Part shown: in pieces, positions 1 to 7,392 of the stretch
Layout of the letters: each line of letters begins with the position of its first letter
How positions within the stretch are numbered: position 1 is the first letter of the stretch
DNA from: JBGPIT01 sp041485125
Lineage (GTDB): Bacteria; Desulfobacterota; Binatia; UTPRO1
DNA: 20,056 nucleotides
Reading direction: 5' to 3'
Assembly: GCA_041485125.1 (NCBI GenBank)
Contig: JBGPIT010000046.1
Span: forward strand, 1 to 20,056
Made by a program: the position numbers and the translations under genes
Notes under the pieces: generated by a model
The model's input: only the letters and a program-made list of their open reading frames with translations
Told to the model about the DNA's origin: nothing
Database searches by the model: none

Positions 1-147
1 GACCTCGGCGACGCGCTCGAGCGCCGGTGTCGCGGGAGCCTCGGGTCGCAGCTCCGGCCGGCACGCGGTGGTAGCGGCGAGCGCCACGCCCAGCGCCGTC
101 GCCACGAGACCGTCAACTATGCGTCGCGTCCGTCGCCCCGTTCCCAT
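1..147 (-). CDS. N-terminus of a probable exported lipoprotein (partial)
   Basis: The reverse strand holds an open frame that starts at an ATG at 147 and leaves the window at base 1, giving 49 residues. It begins MGTGRRTRR, continues with a hydrophobic stretch (about residues 13-28, LVATALGVALAATTA), then Cys29 and a proline- and glutamate-rich segment. This is the layout of a Sec signal peptide followed by a flexible linker. The residues before Cys29 are TTA, so the lipobox is imperfect because Leu, Val or Ile is usual at -3. A GGAGA Shine-Dalgarno-like sequence lies just upstream of this ATG; an in-frame ATG at 162 lacks one. The gene is divergent from glcD across about 60 bases. The mature function cannot be judged from this fragment. 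Lipoprotein versus cleaved secreted protein is an inference. Confidence 0.55.
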   Translation of the reverse strand, partial: MGTGRRTRRIVDGLVATALGVALAATTACRPELRPEAPATPALERVAEV

Positions 148-208
148 CGCTCTCCGCCCCATCACCGACGATCGTGAGCCGCCGCGACTATTGTGGTACC
201 GTTTCGCG

Positions 209-1651
209 GTGTCAATTCAGCGCGGGCTCCCCGAGAGCTTCAGGCGCGAGCTCGCGGCGATCGTCGGCGATGACGGTGTGCTTTCTGCGCGCGCCGATCT
301 CATGGTGTACGAGTGCGACGGCTACACGCTCGAGCGCTCGGCGCCCGAGCTCGTCGCGCTGCCGCGGACGACCGACGAGGTCGCGCGTGTGATCCGCGCC
401 TCCGCTGCGGCCGGCGTGCCGTTCGTCCCGCGCGGTGCCGGCACCGGGCTCTCCGGCGGCTGCCTGCCCGTGTTCGCGCCGCTCATGATCTGCGTCAGCC
501 GCATGCGCCGCATCCGCACCATCGACGTCGCCAACCGCCGCATCGTCGCCGAGGCCGGCGTGGTGAACGCGGCGGTGTCGCGCGCCGTCCGCGCCGCCGG
601 GCTGCAGTACGTGCCGGACCCGTCGAGCCAGAATGCCTGCACGATCGGCGGCAACGTCGCGGAGAACTCGGGCGGCCCGCACACGCTCAAGTACGGCGTC
701 ACGACCAACCACGTGCTCGGCGTCGAGCTGGTCTTACCCGACGGCGAGGTCGTCGAGCTCGGCGGCGTCGTCGAGGACACCCTCGGCTACGATCTCACCG
801 GCGTCGTGTGCGGCTCGGAGGGGACCTTCGGCATCGTCACCGCCGCGACGCTCCGCCTCGAGCCGATCCCCGAAGGGGTCACGACGCTCCTTGGCGTCTT
901 CGAGACCGTCGCGGACGCGACCGCCACCGTCTCGGGGGTGATCGCGGCCGGCATCATCCCGGCGGCCCTCGAGATGATGGACCGCACGATCGTGGGCGCG
1001 GTCGAGGCGGCGTTCCACTTCGGCTTTCCCACCGACGCCGGCGCGATCCTCATCATCGAGATCGACGGTCCCGCCGCCGGTCTGCCGCAGCTGGCGGCGC
1101 GCATCATCGCGATCTGCGAGGCACACGCCGCGCGCAGCGTCCGTACCGCCGCCGACGAAGCGGAGCGCGCCGCGCTCTGGAAGAGCCGCAAGCGAGCCTT
1201 CGGCGCGGTCGGACGGTTGGCGCCCAACTACTGCACACAGGACGGCGTGGTGCCGCGGACGCGACTGCCGGAGATCCTCTCGGCGATCGAGGCGATCGGC
1301 GCGCGCCACCGGCTGCGCATCGGCAACGTGTTCCACGCCGGCGACGGCAACATCCACCCGATCATCCTCTACGACGAGCGCGATCCGGATCAGGTCGTGC
1401 GTGTGCTCGAGGCCGGGCGCGAGATCCTGCGCGCGTGCGTCGCGCTCGGCGGCAGCGTCACCGGCGAGCACGGCATCGGCATCGAGAAAATGGCAGAGCT
1501 CGGCCTGTGCTTCGGCCCCGACGATCTCGCGACCATGCAGCGCGTGCGCGCCGTCTTCGATCCGGAGCAACGGGCCAATCCCGGCAAGATCTTCCCCACC
1601 GCCGGCGTCTGCATCGAGCAACGCACGCCGCGGCGCCAAGCCGCCCTATGA
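209..1651 (+). CDS. glcD: Glycolate/D-lactate dehydrogenase FAD subunit GlcD
   Basis: This is the FAD-linked catalytic subunit of glycolate oxidase, which oxidises glycolate (or a related 2-hydroxyacid) to glyoxylate and passes electrons towards the quinone pool. From the GTG at 209 it has 480 aa, close to the usual GlcD length of about 500. The PCMH-type FAD domain shows VPRGAGTGLSGG (residues 73-84), PDPSSQNACTIGGNVAENSGG (136-156) and GYDLTGVVCGSEGTFGIVTA (193-212). The C-terminal FAD-oxidase domain has HAGDGNIHP (376-384) and GEHGIGIEK (419-427) and ends near NPGKIFP. The frame is open back to 68, but homologues begin near PESFRRELAAIVGDDGV, so 209 fits better. No Shine-Dalgarno is visible there, but TGG-TACCGT lies six bases upstream, so the mRNA may be leaderless. 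Its stop overlaps the glcE start (ATGA). Confidence 0.93.
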   Translation: MSIQRGLPESFRRELAAIVGDDGVLSARADLMVYECDGYTLERSAPELVALPRTTDEVARVIRASAAAGVPFVPRGAGTGLSGGCLPVFAPLMICVSRMRRIRTIDVANRRIVAEAGVVNAAVSRAVRAAGLQYVPDPSSQNACTIGGNVAENSGGPHTLKYGVTTNHVLGVELVLPDGEVVELGGVVEDTLGYDLTGVVCGSEGTFGIVTAATLRLEPIPEGVTTLLGVFETVADATATVSGVIAAGIIPAALEMMDRTIVGAVEAAFHFGFPTDAGAILIIEIDGPAAGLPQLAARIIAICEAHAARSVRTAADEAERAALWKSRKRAFGAVGRLAPNYCTQDGVVPRTRLPEILSAIEAIGARHRLRIGNVFHAGDGNIHPIILYDERDPDQVVRVLEAGREILRACVALGGSVTGEHGIGIEKMAELGLCFGPDDLATMQRVRAVFDPEQRANPGKIFPTAGVCIEQRTPRRQAAL

Positions 1652-2982
1652 TCGCGCGCGACGCGCAGGCGGCAGATCTCGCGATCGAGCTCGCCGTGGT
1701 CGCGGGCGACGTCAGCGACGCGCGCGCCGGGCGGGACGCCTTCGCGATCGCCGGCGTCGCGCCGCGGCTCGTCGTGCGCCCCGCCGATCGCGACGAGCTC
1801 GGTCGCGTGGTCGCGACGATCGCCGCCCTCGGCGCGAGCCTCGTGCCGCTTGGTCTCGGCGCCCACCGCGAGCTCGGCCATGCTCCGACCCGCTACGACG
1901 TCGCGCTCTCGACCGCGCGCCTGCAGTCGGCCCGCGACTACACGCCGGCCGACATGACCGTCACGGTCGACGCCGGGATGACCGTGGCGGCGTTGCAGCG
2001 GCTCCTCGCGGGCGAGGGCCAGTGGCTGCCGGTCGCGCCGCCGCTTCCCGAGCAGACGACGGTCGGCGGGCTCATCGCCGCCGATCTCGGCGGGCCGCTG
2101 CGCGCGTCGCAAGGACGCGTGCGCGATTTCGTGATCGGTATCGCCGCCACGCTCGTCGACGGCCGGATGGTACGTGGCGGCGGCAAGGTGGTGAAGAACG
2201 TCGCCGGCTACGATCTCATGAAGCTCCTCATCGGCTCGCTCGGCACGCTCGCTGTCGTCGTCGAGGCGACGTTCAAGGTGAAGCCGATACCGGCGGTGCG
2301 ACGCTGCTTGGCTCTCGACTGCGCCGACCCGCGCGCGGCGCTCACTCTCGCCGAGGCCATCGCCGACCGCGACCTCGGCTCGCTCGGCGCGACGATCGTG
2401 CTCGGTCTCGGCGACGACCGTACCGCGCGCGCCGTCTTCGCGCTCGGCGGCGTCGACACGGACGTCGACGCCGAGCGTGCCGGCATTCTCTCCTCTGCGC
2501 CGCCGTCCGCCGCCGTCGTCATCGATGCCGACGCCGACGACCCGCAGGCCCGAGCCGTCACCGACGAGCTGCGCGACTACGTCCGCCGCGCGCCGCATGC
2601 CCTGGTCATCCGCTTCGCCGCGACCCGCCGCAGCGCCATCGCGCTCGCGTCGGCACTGACGGAGGTGTGCGCGGCGACGCCGGGGCGCTGTCTCGTCGAT
2701 CCGCGTGCGGGCACGATCGTGCTCGCGCTGCTCGAGGCGGGCGGCGGTGGCGGCCGACCCGATAGTGCCGGCGCGCGTGCCGCTCTGCTCCTCGGCAACC
2801 TCGGCGAGCTCGCGATCCGGCACGGCGCGCACGTCGTCGTCGAGCGCTCGCCGGCGGAGCTCGCCGACATGGTCGTGGTGTGGTCGCCGCTGCCGTCGGC
2901 GTTGCCGCTGATGCGGCGTATGAAGGACGCGTTCGACCCGCGCGGCACGCTCGCGCCGGGACGCTTCGTGGGACGGATCTGA
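1648..2982 (+). CDS. glcE: Glycolate oxidase FAD-binding subunit GlcE
   Basis: This is the second flavoprotein-like subunit of the GlcDEF complex. Its ATG overlaps the glcD stop by four bases, a typical sign of translational coupling. The 444-aa product has the PCMH FAD fold. TVGGLIAADLGGPLR begins near residue 138, followed by a conserved GRVRD. GGKVVKNVAGYDLMKLLIGS begins near 178 and runs into LGTLAVVVEATFKVKP. These are hallmark GlcE segments, and the GlcD-type C-terminal GEHGIG motif is absent. It ends in the family-like FDPRGTLAPGRF. At 444 aa it is longer than E. coli GlcE (350 aa), with the extra length in the less conserved C-terminal half. glcF follows after four bases. Confidence 0.93.
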   Translation: MIARDAQAADLAIELAVVAGDVSDARAGRDAFAIAGVAPRLVVRPADRDELGRVVATIAALGASLVPLGLGAHRELGHAPTRYDVALSTARLQSARDYTPADMTVTVDAGMTVAALQRLLAGEGQWLPVAPPLPEQTTVGGLIAADLGGPLRASQGRVRDFVIGIAATLVDGRMVRGGGKVVKNVAGYDLMKLLIGSLGTLAVVVEATFKVKPIPAVRRCLALDCADPRAALTLAEAIADRDLGSLGATIVLGLGDDRTARAVFALGGVDTDVDAERAGILSSAPPSAAVVIDADADDPQARAVTDELRDYVRRAPHALVIRFAATRRSAIALASALTEVCAATPGRCLVDPRAGTIVLALLEAGGGGGRPDSAGARAALLLGNLGELAIRHGAHVVVERSPAELADMVVVWSPLPSALPLMRRMKDAFDPRGTLAPGRFVGRI

Positions 2983-2986
2983 CGCG

Positions 2987-4312
2987 ATGACGGACCACCT
3001 GCGTCGCGACGACGACGCGCTCACCCGCATCCCGGAGGGCGGGTTCGCGCCGATCGCGCAGTTTCTCGATTGCGTGCACTGCGGCCTCTGCCACTCGGCG
3101 TGCCCGACCTACGTGCAGCTCGGCACCGAAGCGGACTCTCCCCGCGGCCGCATCCATCTGATGCGCGCGCTGCAAGAAGGATCGCTCGCGCTCGATGCCG
3201 AGGCCGTCGAGCATCTCGATCTTTGTCTCGGCTGTCGTGGCTGTGAGACCGCGTGCCCTTCGGGCGTCCGCTACGGCGCGCTCATCGAGGCGGCGCGTCC
3301 GTGGATCGAGGCGAACTATCGCCGGCCGCTCTGGATGCGCGTCCGCCGGCGTCTGACCCTCGCGATCCTGCCCTCGCGTGATCGCCTGCGGATCGTGCTC
3401 GCGCCGCTCCACCTTCTGTCGCGCCTCGGAGTCCTGGCACCACTCCGGCGTTGGCTCCGTCGCGTCCCGTCGCCGCGCGTGCGCTATCTCGTGAGCCTCT
3501 TGCCCGATCCGTTGAGTGCACGGGCGCGGGTGCCCGCGCACACCTCCCTCGGTGCGGCCGAGCGCGCGCACGTGCAGCTGCTCGTCGGCTGCGTCATGCC
3601 CGAGCTCTTCGGCGACACCGTCCGCAGCACGTACGACGTGCTGGTGAGGCACGGCTGCGGCGTGACGGCTCCGCCCGGCCAGCAGTGCTGCGGCGCGCTC
3701 GCCTTGCATGCCGGCGACCGCGCCAGCGCCGAGCGGCTCGCGCGCGCGAACGTCGACGCGTTCGGTAACGACGAGGAGAGCGCGGACCAACCGCTCGTCG
3801 TCAACGCCGCCGGTTGCGGCGCGATGATGAAGGAGTACGGCGCGCTCCTCGCCGGTGACCCCGCCTATGCCGCGCGTGCCGCGCAGCTCTCGGCGCGCGT
3901 CCGTGACGCGACCGAGCTCCTCGCCGAGTGGCCCGCGCCGGCGATGCCGCGGGCGACGGCGGCGCCGATCCGGGTCGCGTACCATGATCCCTGTCACCTC
4001 GCGCACGCCCAGGGCATCCGCGCCGCGCCGCGCCGCCTGCTGGCGCGAATTCCGGGTCTCACGCTGCTGCCGATGGAGGACGAGGATCTCTGCTGTGGCA
4101 GCGCCGGTCACTACAACGTGATGCAGCCGGCGATGGCGCGCCGGCTGGTGGCCCGGAAGGTCGACGCCATCCGTGCGAGCGGAGCCGACGTCGTCGCGAC
4201 CGCGAACGCGGGTTGCGCGCTCCAGCTCGAAGCGGGGCTCCGTGCCGCGGGCCTCTCGACCCCGGTGCGTCACGTCCTCGATCTCCTCGCGGAAGCGTAC
4301 GGGCGCGGCTGA
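2987..4312 (+). CDS. glcF: Glycolate oxidase iron-sulfur subunit GlcF
   Basis: This is the electron-transfer subunit of glycolate oxidase (441 aa). Two ferredoxin-type 4Fe-4S motifs lie near the N-terminus: Cys29/32/35/39 (CVHCGLCHSACP) and Cys80/83/86/90 (CLGCRGCETACP). Two CCG domains follow, QQCCGALALHAG with Cys234-235 and DLCCGSAGHYN with Cys369-370. These are the cysteine-rich domains seen in GlcF, LutA and heterodisulfide reductase-type proteins. The start is the ATG four bases after glcE stops. It completes a contiguous glcD-glcE-glcF operon, so glycolate (or D-lactate) oxidation feeding the respiratory chain is the likely role. The substrate cannot be separated from sequence alone. 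No glcG, glcB, permease or glcC regulator lies beside it here. Confidence 0.93.
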   Translation: MTDHLRRDDDALTRIPEGGFAPIAQFLDCVHCGLCHSACPTYVQLGTEADSPRGRIHLMRALQEGSLALDAEAVEHLDLCLGCRGCETACPSGVRYGALIEAARPWIEANYRRPLWMRVRRRLTLAILPSRDRLRIVLAPLHLLSRLGVLAPLRRWLRRVPSPRVRYLVSLLPDPLSARARVPAHTSLGAAERAHVQLLVGCVMPELFGDTVRSTYDVLVRHGCGVTAPPGQQCCGALALHAGDRASAERLARANVDAFGNDEESADQPLVVNAAGCGAMMKEYGALLAGDPAYAARAAQLSARVRDATELLAEWPAPAMPRATAAPIRVAYHDPCHLAHAQGIRAAPRRLLARIPGLTLLPMEDEDLCCGSAGHYNVMQPAMARRLVARKVDAIRASGADVVATANAGCALQLEAGLRAAGLSTPVRHVLDLLAEAYGRG

Positions 4313-4380
4313 TCGTCCCGGAGGGGCGTCGCCAAAAATCTGTCCCGCCGGCGCGCATGCCGTGACCTCCATTCGTCGCC

Positions 4381-5217
4381 ATGGCGCGTGACGACCGCGC
4401 GATTCTCGCGTTTCGCGTGGCGCCGCCGAGACATGCGTCGCGGCCAGGCGATGGCACAAGCGTTGCTCCCGCGGCGGACGTGCACACTGGGAGATTCAGT
4501 GCCGTCACGCGTCAGGCGCTGCGCTGTGCGGGCGAGATCTACGTCGTCGTGGTGAGCGCGACCGCGGTTGCCGAGCTCACCAAGCTGGGTCCCCGCGGCC
4601 CCCTGTCGGCCACGGTCGGGATGCTGCTCACGCCGGTGATGGTCGGGTTCGGGGCGGTCGCGGTGCACTCGATCTTCCAGACGGGTCGCACCTGGTCGCG
4701 GGGCCGTCGCGGTGCGGGTGTCGGTCGGGCGCTCGCCTCGTTGCGCGACGGGTACCGAGTGCTCTCGCGCCTGCCGATCACGCAACGACGTGACGACCGG
4801 ATCGTCGTCGGCGCCAACGGCGTTTTCGTCGTCGTCACCGACGAGGGCCGGCGTGGAAATGACGGCGCGCTCTGGCGCGGCATGATCGACGATTGCCAGA
4901 TCGAGGCGCTGCGTGTGCGCGCGCGCGTGCGCCGCGCGCTGCGTCGACCGTTTCCGGTCCACGCGGTTCTCTGCGTCACCGAAGGCGTCGATCAAGAGAT
5001 CCGACACGTTCAAGGCGTGCGCATCGTCGACACCGAACGGCTCGCGACGATGATCGTGAACACGTTCACGACCGCACCTTTAGGTCCCGCCGACGTCGAG
5101 GCCGCGGTCGCGGCACTCACCGCGTCGACGCTCGAGAGGGTATCGACGCCGCGACGTCATCGGCCGCGGCAGAGCCGACAGGAGTTGCGCTCCGAGCGGC
5201 GCTTGATGCTCGTCTAG
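4381..5217 (+). CDS. Two-TM membrane protein with degenerate NERD-like domain
   Basis: This 278-aa protein is not from a family I can name firmly. Two hydrophobic segments (about residues 51-67 and 77-99) are followed by a soluble domain. That domain begins GAGVGRALASLRDGYRVLSRLP (111-132) and continues DDRIVVGANGVFVVVTDEGR (138-157). This matches the NERD (nuclease-related domain) layout: G-x-x-x-E/G opening, then hVVVGPxGVFVIETK. Where NERD proteins have the Glu-x-Lys catalytic pair, this one reads Val-x-Asp, so nuclease activity is doubtful. VHAVLCVTEG (193-202) and the following GVRIVD fit the later NERD strands. The C-terminus is basic (RHRPRQSRQELRSERR). It lies 68 bases after glcF on the same strand and has no clear Shine-Dalgarno. 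The NERD assignment is inference from the motif pattern. Confidence 0.72.
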   Translation: MARDDRAILAFRVAPPRHASRPGDGTSVAPAADVHTGRFSAVTRQALRCAGEIYVVVVSATAVAELTKLGPRGPLSATVGMLLTPVMVGFGAVAVHSIFQTGRTWSRGRRGAGVGRALASLRDGYRVLSRLPITQRRDDRIVVGANGVFVVVTDEGRRGNDGALWRGMIDDCQIEALRVRARVRRALRRPFPVHAVLCVTEGVDQEIRHVQGVRIVDTERLATMIVNTFTTAPLGPADVEAAVAALTASTLERVSTPRRHRPRQSRQELRSERRLMLV

Positions 5218-5244
5218 GTAGCGCGTCGCAGCTGCGTTTTCTTG

Positions 5245-5273
5245 TTGCAAACGAAAAATTGCGATGGTAGGAC
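5245..5273 (+). promoter_or_regulatory. Candidate cold-shock gene promoter
   Basis: TTGCAA (5245-5250), a 17-base spacer and TAGGAC (5268-5273) lie in an A/T-rich island (CGAAAAATT) that stands out from the GC-rich surroundings. Transcription from here would give the cold-shock gene a leader of about 120 bases, as is common for csp mRNAs. The -10 match is weak (3 of 6). Confidence 0.3.
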
Positions 5274-5311
5274 GCATTGTAGTCTTGAGGTGAAGGTATT
5301 GTCCGCAAGTA

Positions 5312-5402
5312 AGGCCGTGGCGTCGTTGGCCACGGCTTCGTTGTATGTGGCAGAGCGCCCTCCCTCGATGACGACGTAAACGACGAAAGGGGGAGTCAGC
5401 GA
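5312..5402 (+). promoter_or_regulatory. Structured 5' leader of the cold-shock gene (candidate RNA switch)
   Basis: A 10-bp hairpin forms between 5312-5321 and 5329-5338 (core GCCGTGGC/GCCACGGC, one G-U pair) with the loop GTCGTTG. Further on, CTCCCTC (5360-5366) can pair over 7 bp (one G-U) with the Shine-Dalgarno GGGGGAG (5389-5395), leaving a 22-base loop. That loop contains AACGAC (5379-5384), the exact complement of GTCGTT (5322-5327) in the first hairpin loop, so a loop-loop contact is possible. The Shine-Dalgarno sits seven bases before the ATG. Temperature-dependent mRNA structure is known for E. coli cspA; a similar role here is inference. Confidence 0.45.
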
Positions 5403-5606
5403 ATGGCAGTTGGTCACGTGAAGTGGTTCAACCCTGAGAAGGGGTTCGGTTTCATCAGGCAGGAGAACGGCGAGGACGTGTTCGTGCACTACTCGGCGAT
5501 TTCCGGTGAAGGATTCCGGACACTGGAAGAGGGTCAGAAGGTCGAGTTCGAGATCACCAAGGGCCCGAAGGGCCTGCAGGCCTCAAACGTCACCAAGGCA
5601 GCCTAA
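5403..5606 (+). CDS. CspA-family cold-shock protein
   Basis: This 67-aa single cold-shock domain protein binds single-stranded RNA and DNA and usually acts as an RNA chaperone. It starts MAVGHVKWFNPEKGFGFI and carries both RNA-binding motifs: RNP1 (KGFGFI, residues 13-18) and RNP2 (VFVHY, about 26-30). The rest of the five-stranded barrel follows through EGQKVEFEITKGPKGLQASNV. The length is standard for the family. A strong GGGGGAG ribosome-binding site lies seven bases upstream of the ATG. The gene stands alone: a structured leader comes before it and a strong intrinsic terminator after it. It cannot be decided from sequence whether it is cold-induced or constitutive, because genomes usually carry several paralogues. 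Confidence 0.96.
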   Translation: MAVGHVKWFNPEKGFGFIRQENGEDVFVHYSAISGEGFRTLEEGQKVEFEITKGPKGLQASNVTKAA

Positions 5607-5617
5607 GCGCGCTCTGC

Positions 5618-5633
5618 GCCGCGGTAACGCGGC
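5618..5633 (+). other. Small GNRA-loop hairpin in the csp 3' UTR
   Basis: GCCGCG (5618-5623) and CGCGGC (5628-5633) form a perfect 6-bp stem closed by GTAA, a GNRA-type tetraloop, just after the csp stop codon and before the terminator. It may stabilise the 3' end of the mRNA, but this is inference. Confidence 0.4.
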
Positions 5634-5650
5634 ATCCGCTTGGCAATACG

Positions 5651-5687
5651 AACGCCCCGGGGTGCACAACCCCCGGGGCGTTTTTCT
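5651..5687 (+). terminator. Strong intrinsic terminator after the cold-shock gene
   Basis: AACGCCCCGGGG (5651-5662) and CCCCGGGGCGTT (5671-5682) are perfect inverted repeats giving a 12-bp stem with an 8-base loop. They are followed by a T-rich run (TTTTTCTTT counting from the stem end). This is the clearest rho-independent terminator in the window. Confidence 0.92.
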
Positions 5688-5820
5688 TTGCAACTAGCAA
5701 TACGTGGCGCATCGAAATGATTTCTCATCGATGCTGGTGACGATCTCCCGTTTGCATGGCTCGTCGGCGTTTCTGCAGCATAGCCTCGCGCGTCCCGGCG
5801 CTCACCGTCCGCGCTGACGA

Positions 5821-5850
5821 TTGTCAGTGCCGTGACGGCCGCGCTATGGG
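5821..5850 (+). promoter_or_regulatory. Candidate promoter of the M20 amidohydrolase gene
   Basis: TTGTCA (5821-5826, 5 of 6 match to the -35 box), an 18-base spacer and TATGGG (5845-5850) end only six bases before the ATG at 5857. Transcription would start at or next to the start codon, which fits the absence of a Shine-Dalgarno sequence. Confidence 0.42.
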
Positions 5851-5856
5851 TTCGCC

Positions 5857-7029
5857 ATGGACGCCAAAGCCGCAGCGCGGGAGCGCTTGGAGCGCACCCG
5901 CGACGATCTCGTCGCGCTCAGCCACCGTATCCACGCCCACCCGGAGCTCGGGTTCGAGGAGGAGCGCGCTGCGGCGTGGGTCGCCGAGGCGCTCGCCGAG
6001 AGCGGGTTCGACGTGACGACCGGCATCTGCGACCTGCCGACCGCGTTCGTCGCACGCGCCGGCAGCGGTCCACTCCACCTCGCCATCTGTGCCGAGTACG
6101 ACTCGCTTCCGGGAATCGGCCACGCATGCGGCCACAACATCATCGCCGCGAGCGCGGTCGGCGCCGCGATCGCGGCGGCGCGGGTCGCCGACGACGTCGG
6201 GCTCACCGTCAGCGTCATCGGCACGCCCGCGGAAGAGGGCGGCGGCGGCAAGATCCTGCTGCTCGAGCGCGGCGCCTTCGCCGGCGTGCACGCCGCGATG
6301 ATGGTGCATCCGGCGCCGATGGACATGGCCGAGCCGCCGGTCCTCGCGGTGGCGCAGTTCGAGGTGCGCTACACCGGCAAGGAGGCGCACGCGTCGGCGT
6401 TCCCGGAGCTCGGCATCAACGCCGCCGACGCGCTCACGGTCGCGCAGACGGCGATCGGCCTGCTGCGGCAGCACATCCGCTCGACCGATCGTATTCACGG
6501 CATCGTCACCAAGGGCGGCGACGCGCCGAACGTCGTGCCGGCGCACACCGTCGCCAAGTATCTCGTTCGCGCCCGCAAGCTCGGCGAGCTCGACGCGATC
6601 TACGGCAAGGTGATGCGGTGCTTCGAGGCCGGCGCGCTCGCGACCGGCTCGACCCTGAAGATCGTCGAGGACCACAAGCCCTACGCCGAGATGCGCCACG
6701 ACTCGGCGATCGCCGGCCTCTATCGCCACAACGCCGAGGCGCTCGGCCGCCGCTTTCCGGAGATGAACGCCGCGCTCGAGCGCATGGCCGGCTCGACCGA
6801 CATGGGCAACATCTCGCTGGCGCTGCCGTCGATCCATCCGATGATCGGCATCAGCTCCGCGCCGGCGGTGAACCACCAGCCCGAATTCACCGCCCATTGC
6901 GTCACCGAACAGGCCGACCGCGCCCTGATGGACGGAGCGCTCGCGATGGCGTGGACCGCCATCGACGCCGCAACCAGCGCGGACGTCCGCGATCGCTTGA
7001 TCGGCGCGGCGCTCACCGCGGCACGCTAG
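5857..7029 (+). CDS. M20-family metallo-amidohydrolase (AbgB/PM20D2-like)
   Basis: This 390-aa protein belongs to the M20 peptidase/amidohydrolase family, whose members hydrolyse N-acyl amino acids or dipeptide-like amides with a dinuclear metal centre. Visible motifs are RIHAHPELGFEE (residues 24-35), CAEYDSLPGIGHACGHN (78-94), PAEEGGGGK (124-132) with the catalytic glutamate pair, and a histidine at HP 151-152. The insert dimerisation domain opens with YTGKEAHAS (172-180). STDMGNIS (313-320) and a late His (340 or 347) complete the set. The GEYDALPGxGHxCGHN-like block points to the p-aminobenzoyl-glutamate hydrolase B/PM20D2 branch rather than ArgE or DapE. The substrate is unknown. The gene is monocistronic-looking, starting after the csp terminator. 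Confidence 0.9.
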   Translation: MDAKAAARERLERTRDDLVALSHRIHAHPELGFEEERAAAWVAEALAESGFDVTTGICDLPTAFVARAGSGPLHLAICAEYDSLPGIGHACGHNIIAASAVGAAIAAARVADDVGLTVSVIGTPAEEGGGGKILLLERGAFAGVHAAMMVHPAPMDMAEPPVLAVAQFEVRYTGKEAHASAFPELGINAADALTVAQTAIGLLRQHIRSTDRIHGIVTKGGDAPNVVPAHTVAKYLVRARKLGELDAIYGKVMRCFEAGALATGSTLKIVEDHKPYAEMRHDSAIAGLYRHNAEALGRRFPEMNAALERMAGSTDMGNISLALPSIHPMIGISSAPAVNHQPEFTAHCVTEQADRALMDGALAMAWTAIDAATSADVRDRLIGAALTAAR

Positions 7030-7137
7030 CGCCGGCCGCGCGGCCACAAATCAGCGCACCCGAAGCCAATCCTCAGGTCCGCATCAGGACCGGCCACCCT
7101 CCGCTCCGCTATGCCGGACGCACGGAGGTAACCGGTG

Positions 7138-7359
7138 ATGCTCACATCGACGACGACTCTCGACGAGCTTGCCGCGGCACCGGCGCCGCGGACCGACTGG
7201 CGGCGCGCGTGGCGACGCGGAATGCGCTCGGGAGATCTGGTCACGGCGCGCTACGAGGAGCTGCTCCGCCTGCCGCTCGGCGAGGTCCGCTCGTCGCTGC
7301 GGATTCCATCGGTGCACGAGACGCATCCGGGCGGCATCCTGGTCGCGCCGGCCGCGTGA
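7138..7359 (+). CDS. Small stand-alone Coq4 C-terminal-like protein
   Basis: A 73-aa basic protein with an excellent GGAGGT ribosome-binding site (7124-7129), eight bases before the ATG; a GTG at 7135 is an alternative start. Residues 24-70 align without gaps to residues 197-243 of the full Coq4 homologue at 11227-12015, with 24 of 47 identities. The match covers AWRRG, YE-LL, PL-EVR, L-I and HP-GILV. The Coq4 metal-binding HDxxH...E region is absent, so it cannot be a complete Coq4. The first 22 residues are unlike Coq4. It could be a conserved mini-protein made of this tail domain, or a duplicated fragment kept by chance. The strong ribosome-binding site favours expression. It lies 33 bases before a membrane-protein gene. 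Confidence 0.75.
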   Translation: MLTSTTTLDELAAAPAPRTDWRRAWRRGMRSGDLVTARYEELLRLPLGEVRSSLRIPSVHETHPGGILVAPAA

Positions 7360-7377
7360 GGCTCCGCGCGGAGACGG

Positions 7378-7386
7378 TGCTATGTA
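7378..7386 (+). promoter_or_regulatory. Candidate extended -10 promoter of the membrane-protein gene
   Basis: TGC-TATGTA is an extended -10 (TGn plus 4 of 6), ending six bases before the ATG at 7393. No good -35 box is seen, which is acceptable for extended -10 promoters. The spacing predicts a leaderless transcript. Confidence 0.38.
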
Positions 7387-7392
7387 ACGACC

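Noticed and set aside
68..208. Extended N-terminus of GlcD
   Set aside because: The extra 47 residues have no family similarity and lie over the divergent lipoprotein gene start, which has its own ribosome-binding site and signal peptide.
313..1647. Upstream extension of the glcE frame through glcD
   Set aside because: The extension translates to Arg-rich nonsense across the well-conserved GlcD gene. GlcE similarity begins at the ATG at 1648.
2606..4459. Long minus-strand frame opposite glcE/glcF
   Set aside because: The plus strand has intact Fe-S cysteine motifs in GlcF, and the minus frame is low-complexity with no motif.
5709..5734. Inverted repeat GCATCGA/TCGATGC upstream of the M20 gene
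   Set aside because: The arms are only 7 bp with a 12-base spacer, no T run follows, and it lies more than 80 bases from the likely promoter. A chance repeat is likely.
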